5,871 nucleotides of DNA from Sporomusa sp. (lineage in GTDB: Bacteria; Bacillota_C; Negativicutes; Sporomusales; Sporomusaceae), in contig JAQSXM010000238.1 in the NCBI GenBank assembly GCA_029256645.1, forward strand, positions 1-5,871, read 5' to 3'. The notes under the pieces were generated by a model that was given only the letters and a program-made list of their open reading frames with translations, was not told the origin of the DNA and ran no database searches. This document shows, one piece after another, positions 1 through 4,729 of this stretch (the stretch's first letter is position 1; the number at the start of each line of letters is the position of its first letter). The translations under genes and the position numbers were made by a program.

Positions 1-803
1 CACAGCATGGTATATTGATGGATTTTATTCATGGCGGCAATAAAATCCGGATTGGACAGTGCATAGCCAATCCGCCAGCCGGTCATAGCGTAGGCTTTGG
101 AAAAGCCATTTAAAAGAATGGTGCGGTCGCGCATTTCCGGTAAACTGGCAAAACAGGTATGGGTTCCATCATAAGTGAGGTCAGCATATATTTCATCAGA
201 GATAACAATCAGATCATGTTTTTGGGCAAACCGGGCAATAGCCTCCAGGTCTTTTTTCGGCATAATGGCACCTGTCGGGTTGTTGGGATAGCCGATTAAC
301 AGCGCCTTGGTCCGCGGGGTTATCAGTTTTTCCAATTGCGCTACCGTGACGCGGAACTCATGCTCGATGGTTGTTGGCACCGGTACCGGCACACCGCCTG
401 CCAGCATAACGCAGGCTTTATATGATACATAACAGGGCTCGGGGATGAGCACCTCGTCCCTGGGGCTGAGCAGGGCCCGTATGGCCAAATCAAGTGCTTC
501 GCTGACACCAACTGTGACTAAGACCTCTGTGCGGGGGTCATAGGCTACGTTATAATTGGTGTAAATAGTGCGGGCAATCTCTTCTCTGAGCTCTAAAAGG
601 CCATAATTTGAGGTGTAGGTTGTATAGCCTTTATGCAGGCCGTGAACACAGCTTTCCCGGATATGCCAGGGGGTGATAAAATCGGGTTCACCAACACCGA
701 GTGAGATAACCCCCTTCATTTCTGCAGCAATATCGAAGAAGCGTCTGATCCCTGAGGGGGGGACTGCTTTAACAGCAGGTGATATGCGTTCAGCCCAGCT
801 CAT
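1..803 (-). CDS. PLP-dependent aminotransferase, class I/II (3' end outside window)
   Basis: This is a fold-type I aminotransferase that moves an amino group between an amino acid and a 2-oxo acid in the cytosol. The first 267 residues are present; the family is usually about 390, so the C-terminal small domain with the carboxylate-binding Arg is cut off. Visible motifs are GVGEPDF (36-42), the Y..YG segment (63-68), YPNNPTG (172-178, PLP-contacting Asn), SDEIY (202-206, the Asp that holds the pyridine nitrogen, and Tyr), and NGFSKAYAMTGWRIGY (232-247) with Schiff-base Lys236 and Arg244. The ATG at 803-801 overlaps the regulator's TGA (ATGA), and no good Shine-Dalgarno precedes it, so translation is probably coupled to the regulator. 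Family motifs alone do not fix the substrate. The alanine-type T-box upstream makes alanine/pyruvate or glutamate-linked transamination a reasonable inference; aspartate or aromatic substrates remain possible. Confidence 0.95.
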   Translation of the reverse strand, partial: MSWAERISPAVKAVPPSGIRRFFDIAAEMKGVISLGVGEPDFITPWHIRESCVHGLHKGYTTYTSNYGLLELREEIARTIYTNYNVAYDPRTEVLVTVGVSEALDLAIRALLSPRDEVLIPEPCYVSYKACVMLAGGVPVPVPTTIEHEFRVTVAQLEKLITPRTKALLIGYPNNPTGAIMPKKDLEAIARFAQKHDLIVISDEIYADLTYDGTHTCFASLPEMRDRTILLNGFSKAYAMTGWRIGYALSNPDFIAAMNKIHQYTML

Positions 804-1279
804 GGGGATACCACCAGCCGGTGATCGTCTTCGCGGTCTTCAATGATAACACCGGCGTATTTGTACCGTTTTAACATAAAATGGGTTGTTGTGCTAATCA
901 CGCCATCAATTGTTGATAGCTTTGTGGCAACAAACTGGGAGACCTCTTTGAGCGTGTGGCCTTCCACCATGACGCTCAAGTCATAAGCGCCTGACATCAG
1001 GTATAGGCTGACAACCTCGGGAAAGCGGCAGATGCGTTCAGCAATCGCGTCAAAGCCCACTTCCCGCTGCGGTGTAATTCTAACGTCAATAACAGCGGTG
1101 ACCCGGTCTTCACCCACCTGGTCCCAATTAATGATCGGCTGATATTTGACAATGACTTTCTCTGCTTCAAGGCGTTTAATGTGTGCATCTACCTCTTCTT
1201 TGGAGATGTGAAGCAGGGCAGCAAGCTGCTCACGGGGTTGGGTGCAATCTTTTTCTAATAATTCCAGTAGCTCTTTCAT
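800..1279 (-). CDS. Lrp/AsnC-family transcriptional regulator
   Basis: This 159-residue protein has the usual Lrp/AsnC length and two-part layout. An N-terminal winged helix-turn-helix (about residues 5-50, with REQLAALLHISKEEVDAHIK as the HTH) binds DNA. A RAM/AsnC effector and dimerisation domain follows (about 60-140), including the SGAYDL turn at 96-101 where the family binds amino acids. A charged tail (EDREDDHR) ends the protein. The ATG start is supported by GGGAGGA about 10 nt upstream. It is the first gene after the T-box leader, and its stop overlaps the aminotransferase start, so the two are cotranscribed. By family knowledge it would sense an amino acid and control its own operon or related metabolism genes; the effector is unknown. 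The name Lrp itself is not justified because these paralogues are numerous. Confidence 0.95.
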   Translation of the reverse strand: MKELLELLEKDCTQPREQLAALLHISKEEVDAHIKRLEAEKVIVKYQPIINWDQVGEDRVTAVIDVRITPQREVGFDAIAERICRFPEVVSLYLMSGAYDLSVMVEGHTLKEVSQFVATKLSTIDGVISTTTHFMLKRYKYAGVIIEDREDDHRLVVSP

Positions 1280-1370
1280 AAAGTTGAAATCCTCCCTAAA
1301 TTATATCCGAGTAAAGAAGGTTGCAGGCGCAGGCAGGTGGTGTGTTCGCCTGAATATTTAACGCGTTGTA

Positions 1371-1398
1371 TAAAAAATAAAAAATAAAAAATAAAAAA
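1371..1398. repeat. Perfect heptamer tandem repeat (TAAAAAA)x4
   Basis: Four exact copies of TAAAAAA lie end to end, followed by one more T. Read on the minus strand they form the U-tract of the T-box terminator as four TTTTTTA units, far longer than the 6-8 U residues usually needed. Such a tract is prone to slippage. The remaining leader, about 1280-1370, holds the regulator's ribosome binding site and nothing else I recognise. Confidence 0.95.
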
Positions 1399-1424
1399 TC
1401 CCGTCCTTAGAAAAAGGACGGGAT
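1393..1424 (-). terminator. Intrinsic terminator of the T-box leader
   Basis: Arms ATCCCGTCCTT and AAGGACGGGAT (1424-1414 and 1408-1398, read on the minus strand) form a perfect 11-bp stem with a 5-nt loop, followed by TTTTT. The 5' arm is shared with the antiterminator, where UCCCGU pairs with the GCGGGA after the T-box motif. The two structures are therefore mutually exclusive, as expected for this riboswitch class. Confidence 0.95.
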
Positions 1425-1610
1425 TATAGTTCCCGCGGTACCACCTAGATTAGCCAACATGGGCTCGCTCTGTCCTGTTAACGCCAGGCAACGGTAGCAC
1501 TTACTAAATTTCAGCCTACAGCTCAAGGGTGGCTTTCCCAAACCATCTTCCGCCGGTTTTCACCCTAGCCGGCTCTCTGAGGGGTAAGATTGTTTTGGTA
1601 CTGTCCCTGT
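1398..1610 (-). promoter_or_regulatory. T-box riboswitch leader, probable alanine specifier
   Basis: Read on the minus strand this is a tRNA-sensing T-box leader. Stem I starts near 1610 and has the AGUA element (1602-1599), a distal GAGAGCC/GGGUGAAAACC region, and the GAAA-GCC-A specifier segment. GCC lies at 1533-1531, followed by the purine expected after a specifier codon. The T-box sequence UAGGUGGUACCGCG (1447-1434) contains the UGGU bulge (1443-1440) that pairs with the uncharged tRNA acceptor end, and the terminator hairpin follows. UGGU calls for discriminator base A, which fits tRNA-Ala; the shifted reading AGC (Ser) would expect discriminator G and lacks the following purine. The leader should let transcription into the regulator-aminotransferase operon proceed when tRNA-Ala is uncharged. 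The T-box identity is secure; the alanine call is moderately secure. Confidence 0.95.
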
Positions 1611-1639
1611 CATCACATTAATCATGTTAATTTGTAAAT

Positions 1640-1668
1640 ATAGTATCATAAAAAATAGTTCAAGGCAA
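1640..1668 (-). promoter_or_regulatory. Predicted sigma-A promoter for the T-box operon
   Basis: On the minus strand TTGCCT (1668-1663) and TACTAT (1645-1640) are separated by exactly 17 nt. Transcription would start near 1633, about 20 nt before Stem I of the T-box. Both hexamers are reasonable but imperfect matches to TTGACA/TATAAT, and the position is right for the leader. Confidence 0.6.
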
Positions 1669-1748
1669 GTCATAATAGTTAGTTTCTTTATCTTGTATGC
1701 AAGTTAAGACTCTTTTGAATAGGTAAATTGACTATAATTAGAATAGTA

Positions 1749-1777
1749 TATTTGTTGGAAGTAAATTCCTGTATAAT
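1749..1777 (+). promoter_or_regulatory. Predicted promoter of the small-peptide unit
   Basis: A perfect TATAAT (1772-1777) lies 6-7 nt before a strong hairpin. The -35 region at a 17-nt distance (TATTTG, 1749-1754) is weak, so promoter strength is uncertain. A short inverted repeat GGAA-N5-TTCC (1757-1769) sits between the two boxes and might be an operator. The rest of the AT-rich stretch from about 1669 to 1748 holds nothing I can identify. Confidence 0.5.
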
Positions 1778-1782
1778 GTAAT

Positions 1783-1806
1783 AGGGACGAGCAATACCTC
1801 GTCCCT
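1783..1806 (+). other. 9-bp hairpin at the predicted 5' end of the small-peptide mRNA
   Basis: AGGGACGAG and CTCGTCCCT are perfect inverted arms around the loop CAATAC. Because the -10 box ends at 1777, the first arm starts at or next to the expected transcription start, so the RNA would begin with this stem. No U-run follows on the plus strand, so it is not a terminator there. A 5'-terminal stem usually slows mRNA decay. Confidence 0.75.
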
Positions 1807-1812
1807 AAAACT

Positions 1813-1932
1813 GAATAAGGAGGTGATTTTCATGCGCTTGAAAACGAAATGGTTTGAACTAACCGTTTCCTGCGGGTTTCTTTGGATGATTTACCAGATC
1901 ATCCAGGAACTATGGAGATAACCTCCCTATTC
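1813..1932 (+). promoter_or_regulatory. Ribosome binding site with a complementary sequence just after the stop codon
   Basis: TAAGGAGGTGAT (1816-1827) matches the 16S anti-Shine-Dalgarno tail over 12 nt, with 8 nt between GGAGG and the ATG. GAATAAGGAGGT (1813-1824) can pair with ACCTCCCTATTC (1921-1932) at 11 of 12 positions, the one mismatch being A1818 with C1927. The pairing would close the entire ORF into a loop and bury the ribosome binding site. Pairing is seen in the sequence; its use as a control is inferred. Confidence 0.6.
1832..1921 (+). CDS. 29-residue hydrophobic small protein, unknown function
   Basis: The ORF starts at an ATG with an exceptionally good ribosome binding site and ends at TAA. 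It is unrelated to any family I recognise. The N-terminus is basic (MRLKTK). Residues 10-24 (LTVSCGFLWMIYQII) form one short membrane-type helix, and the end is QELWR. There are three Trp (7, 18, 28) and one Cys (14). By the positive-inside rule the N-terminus would face the cytoplasm. It is not a leader peptide, because a terminator hairpin follows and the next gene is on the other strand. An 8-bp hairpin (1883-1890 with 1898-1905) lies inside the coding region. Its own promoter, 5' hairpin, ribosome binding site and terminator argue that it is a real gene. Options are a type I toxin-like peptide or a small membrane regulator; the function is unproven. Confidence 0.7.
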   Translation: MRLKTKWFELTVSCGFLWMIYQIIQELWR

Positions 1933-1935
1933 CTG

Positions 1936-1967
1936 CAAACGCCCTTGTCAGCGAAGGGGCGTTTGTT
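1936..1967 (+). terminator. Hairpin terminator after the small-peptide gene
   Basis: CAAACGCCC (1936-1944) pairs perfectly with GGGCGTTTG (1957-1965), around a loop in which TT/AA can add two pairs, and TTATT follows. The T-tract is short, so termination may be partial. On the minus strand the same stem is followed by CAGGAATAGG, which is not T-rich, so it is a poor terminator for the importer operon coming from the right. Confidence 0.65.
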
Positions 1968-1982
1968 ATTCAGTCTATTTAC

Positions 1983-2011
1983 AGTATAACCTATTTAGTA
2001 TTTTTTCAAAA
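1983..2011 (-). promoter_or_regulatory. Possible antisense promoter facing the small-peptide gene
   Basis: On the minus strand TTTTGA (2011-2006) and TATACT (1988-1983) are 17 nt apart. An RNA starting near 1976 would run across the terminator and the ORF of the small-peptide unit as an antisense transcript. The region is very AT-rich, so a chance match is quite possible. No clear terminator for the importer operon is visible between 2018 and this site. Confidence 0.35.
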
Positions 2012-2018
2012 GAAAATT

Positions 2019-2990
2019 TTAAATTTCTTTGCTCATATCCCTGATTAACTTTCGTATCTCTATCTGCTTTGACAGTAATCCGTTTTGCAGCAAAAAGTCC
2101 TGGGTCTTTTCCAAATCTCTTATATCGTTGTCAGTGATCGCCGGATTAAAGTCATACCAGCTATACATTTGCCTGACATCTTCAACCGATAAGCCTGTCT
2201 CTTCTGCCGACATGCGGTATACATCGTCCGGATGTTCTTTCATATAGGCTAGGCTCTGCTGGTGTACCTTCATATACCGCTTAACAATCTCGGTGTTTTC
2301 CTGCAGGAATTTGCCTTCCACAGCAATTACAATGGTAGCATCCAGCAGGCCTTCACCGGTGGCGATAATGCGGCCGCCGGCTTCAATGGCTTTAGGAACA
2401 GCCGGACCAGCAACAAGTGCTGCCGCGACATCGCCGGACATCATGGCTGTAACACCTTGAGGGATGCCCATGTTGACGAATTTGACCGCATCGCCAGTCA
2501 GATGCTGCTGTTTAAGTGCGGCTAAAAGCAGTTGATGGAGTATCGTTCCTTTAGGACCGGCCACTGTTTTGTCTTTGAGGTCGGCTATTGTTATGATCGC
2601 CGGGTCTTTAGTCATAATGACAAAAGCCTTGGGGGCGCGGCTATACATCCCGATGATTTTAATGTCAAGGCCGTTTGCGGCCGCCAGTATGGCTGAGGTA
2701 CCACCCAGGGCATTGCAGAAGTCCAGGGAGCCGGAGGCTAACGCTGCCGTCATTTTTGGTCCCTCGGTAATCTCGGGAAAGGCAACCTTGGTATTGTCTT
2801 TGGCGAATTCTTTCTCAAAGAGCTCAAGCTTTTTCTCGATAATCGAGGGTACATTGAGAGGCAGTTTAACATAGGAAATATTAATAGTTTCAAGTTTTTT
2901 TGCTGTCGCCGGGCTCGTTTGGCTTGTGCCGCAGCCTGTAATTGTCAACACGAAGAGGCATAAGAGAGCCAGGGCAATACCTTTTTTCAT
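2019..2990 (-). CDS. ABC importer solute-binding lipoprotein, SsuA/TauA/NMT1-like
   Basis: This 323-residue protein would capture substrate outside the membrane and deliver it to the permease encoded two genes upstream. A lipoprotein signal peptide is clear: MKK, a hydrophobic core (4-18), and a lipobox ITGC with the lipidated Cys at 20. The mature part is an NMT1/SsuA-type periplasmic-binding fold. It opens with INISYVKLPLNVPSI, has the SGSLDFCNALGGTSAI segment typical of ligand-cleft loops, and then ADLKDKTVAGPKGT at the domain crossover. The start is supported by GGAG 8 nt upstream. It is the last gene of the operon, 33 nt after the ATPase. Relatives bind alkanesulfonates, taurine, nitrate, thiamine or riboflavin precursors. 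No desulfonating oxygenase or other enzyme gene is adjacent, so the substrate cannot be named. Confidence 0.93.
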   Translation of the reverse strand: MKKGIALALLCLFVLTITGCGTSQTSPATAKKLETINISYVKLPLNVPSIIEKKLELFEKEFAKDNTKVAFPEITEGPKMTAALASGSLDFCNALGGTSAILAAANGLDIKIIGMYSRAPKAFVIMTKDPAIITIADLKDKTVAGPKGTILHQLLLAALKQQHLTGDAVKFVNMGIPQGVTAMMSGDVAAALVAGPAVPKAIEAGGRIIATGEGLLDATIVIAVEGKFLQENTEIVKRYMKVHQQSLAYMKEHPDDVYRMSAEETGLSVEDVRQMYSWYDFNPAITDNDIRDLEKTQDFLLQNGLLSKQIEIRKLIRDMSKEI

Positions 2991-3023
2991 AGGTCACGCT
3001 CCTTTGATTAGTTGTTTTGCCAG

Positions 3024-3746
3024 TTAATCCAGCATGATGGCTTGCAGCACTTGCGTTCTGATATCGTAGAACTCCCTGGAGGCTGGGTTACGGGGATAAG
3101 CAAGGGCTACCGGGATACTCTCGCGAATGCGCCCGTTGCCCATGACAATTACCTGCTGGCCCAGCAGTACTGCCTCATCGACATCATGGGTAACAAACAG
3201 AATTGTTTTCCGGGAGAGTAAGAATATATTGATAAGCTCTTTCTGGAGACTGGCTCTGGTAAAAGCATCTAATGCCCCTAAGGGTTCATCCATTAATATG
3301 ATGTCAGGGTTGTAGCAGAGAGCACGGCCCAGGGCTGTCCGTTGGGCCATACCGCCGGAGATTTGAGACGGATAAGCCTTGCTGAAATCTTCCAGATTCA
3401 GCATTTTTAAATAATGGGCTACTGTCTGTTGTACCTGATCACGTTCTTCTGCTTTTAGGAGGGCAAAGGCCATATTCTTTTCCACGGTTAGCCATGGCAT
3501 CAGCCGCGGTTCTTGAAAGACCAGGCCAATTTTGGCATTCACCGGGTTAAAGACCATTGTGCCGGAACTTGCGGGCTCCAGGCCGGCAATAAGCCGGAGC
3601 AGGGTTGTTTTGCCGCAGCCGCTGCGCCCGACAATAGTGACAAACCTACCGGTCTCAACAGTAAGGTCGACATCAGCTACTGCCGGTACCTGCTTCGTCT
3701 CGAGGGTATAGGTTTTGCCAACACCATTCAGCGTTAACGCGATCAT
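3024..3746 (-). CDS. ABC importer ATP-binding protein, SsuB/TauB-like
   Basis: This cytoplasmic ATPase drives the importer and has the full set of motifs in 240 residues. They are Walker A GRSGCGKTT (40-48, Lys46), Q-loop Gln78 in FQEPRLMPW, signature ISGGMAQR (129-136), Walker B IILMDE (149-154, catalytic Glu154), D-loop GALD (157-160) and switch His187 in VTHDVDEAV. The FQEPRLMPWLTV and DEPLGALDAFTR segments are typical of the nitrate/sulfonate/taurine group. The signature begins with Ile instead of the common Leu, a tolerated change. The ATG overlaps the permease TGA as ATGA, and AAAGGA lies about 10 nt upstream, so translation is likely coupled. It pairs with the adjacent permease and solute-binding protein. 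Confidence 0.96.
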   Translation of the reverse strand: MIALTLNGVGKTYTLETKQVPAVADVDLTVETGRFVTIVGRSGCGKTTLLRLIAGLEPASSGTMVFNPVNAKIGLVFQEPRLMPWLTVEKNMAFALLKAEERDQVQQTVAHYLKMLNLEDFSKAYPSQISGGMAQRTALGRALCYNPDIILMDEPLGALDAFTRASLQKELINIFLLSRKTILFVTHDVDEAVLLGQQVIVMGNGRIRESIPVALAYPRNPASREFYDIRTQVLQAIMLD

Positions 3747-4579
3747 AAGTCTGCCGTCCTTTTTACCCAGGGCATGCCATACTGGGTTATCTTCAAAAAC
3801 AGATAATCAATAATGTAGCCGATGGTGCCAATGGTAAGAATGCCAATAATGACAATATCTGAGCGGGAGATTTGTTCGGCGTCCAGGATCATATAGCCGA
3901 TACCGGCTGATGCGGCAACAAGCTCGGCGCCGATAAGCGCCCGCCAACTGTAACCCAGCCCCAGGCGCATACCAATAATGATAAAGGGTAAGGTCGCAGG
4001 GAAAGTAATCCTGAGAAATTTTTCGCCGGCGCTCAAGCCAAAAGCATCGCCTACTTCCAGCAGTTTCTTGTCACAGTGACGAATGCCGTTTAGCGTATTT
4101 AAGAAGATCGGGAAAAAAGCGGCCAGGATAATTACGGCAAGCTTTGAGGCTTCGCCGATACCAAACCACAGAATCAACAGCGGGATACAGGCCAGAGGCG
4201 GGATATGGCGGACAAATTCGAGCGGTGGGTTAATGATCGGCGCAAACTGCCTGTTTATACCAAGCAGTACCGCTAGTGGGAACGCCAACAGCAAGGAAAA
4301 GCAAAAGCCGGAAATAACCCGGTAAAAACTGACTGAGAGGTGTTTCAGGAGTACACCTTTATCCAGCAGGGAGAGCCCTGTGGCCAATACTTGTTCCGGT
4401 GGCGGCAGGATATAGAAACTGACAAGCTTAAGTTTGGCGACTACCAACCAAAGCAAGAGTACAATAGTGGGAATAAGGAGACCCTTAATGAAAGTCATGG
4501 GTGCGGCTAGCTCCTTTTGGCGGTTAGTATAGCAGGATGCAGATCTACTGGTATAATATACCTTGGATAATTTCGACAT
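3743..4579 (-). CDS. ABC importer permease, SsuC/TauC-like
   Basis: This is the membrane channel subunit, first gene of the three-gene importer operon. It has about six hydrophobic segments (near residues 32-50, 88-107, 128-140, 145-163, 195-215 and 242-262). The cytoplasmic EAA coupling loop EVGDAFGLSAGEKFLRITFPATLPFI (175-200) is the contact for the ATPase. The start is doubtful. The long version has 278 residues, with a polar 27-residue extension lacking family character and only a weak AGGA 14 nt upstream. Met28 (4498-4496) has AAAAGGAG upstream, though 12 nt away, and gives 251 residues, the usual family size. I favour Met28 but give the longer limits. Substrate preference cannot be read from the permease. 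Confidence 0.93.
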   Translation of the reverse strand: MSKLSKVYYTSRSASCYTNRQKELAAPMTFIKGLLIPTIVLLLWLVVAKLKLVSFYILPPPEQVLATGLSLLDKGVLLKHLSVSFYRVISGFCFSLLLAFPLAVLLGINRQFAPIINPPLEFVRHIPPLACIPLLILWFGIGEASKLAVIILAAFFPIFLNTLNGIRHCDKKLLEVGDAFGLSAGEKFLRITFPATLPFIIIGMRLGLGYSWRALIGAELVAASAGIGYMILDAEQISRSDIVIIGILTIGTIGYIIDYLFLKITQYGMPWVKRTADL

Positions 4580-4653
4580 AGTTACATATAAATTCCTGCA
4601 AATAAGCGGATTATCCTACAATAGATGACCTGATTTATTTATGTATTAGCAGG

Positions 4654-4682
4654 ATTATACAGAAATTTACTAGAATAGAATC
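4654..4682 (-). promoter_or_regulatory. Possible promoter of the ABC importer operon
   Basis: On the minus strand a perfect TATAAT lies at 4659-4654. At 17 nt upstream the -35 position reads GATTCT, which is poor, so an activator may be required. It overlaps the predicted promoter for the kinase on the other strand. I see no riboswitch in the leader between here and the permease. Confidence 0.4.
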
Positions 4683-4694
4683 CATTTGGATAAC
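4666..4694 (+). promoter_or_regulatory. Possible promoter of the sensor kinase gene
   Basis: TTTACT (4666-4671) and GATAAC (4689-4694) are 17 nt apart and each matches consensus at four of six bases. Transcription would start near 4701, leaving a short leader with the ribosome binding site AAGGAGG at 4718-4724. The -10 overlaps a repeated GGATAA motif. Confidence 0.4.
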
Positions 4695-4729
4695 GGATAA
4701 TCGTATTTCGATTTAGGAAGGAGGCGGCA

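Noticed and set aside
997..1188. 63-codon minus-strand ORF inside the regulator gene
   Set aside because: It is an out-of-frame shadow of the Lrp/AsnC coding region and has no family features.
1294..1299. TATAAT on the minus strand just before the Lrp-type gene
   Set aside because: It lies only 3 nt from the ribosome binding site, so transcription would start inside or after it, and there is no -35 box at the right distance.
1728..1733. TTGACT as a -35 box for the small-peptide gene
   Set aside because: No acceptable -10 hexamer lies 16-18 nt downstream; the TATAAT at 1772 is too far away.
2029..2874. Three plus-strand ORFs of 72, 87 and 101 codons opposite the solute-binding protein
   Set aside because: They are antisense to a well-supported lipoprotein gene, have no convincing ribosome binding sites and show no recognisable domains.
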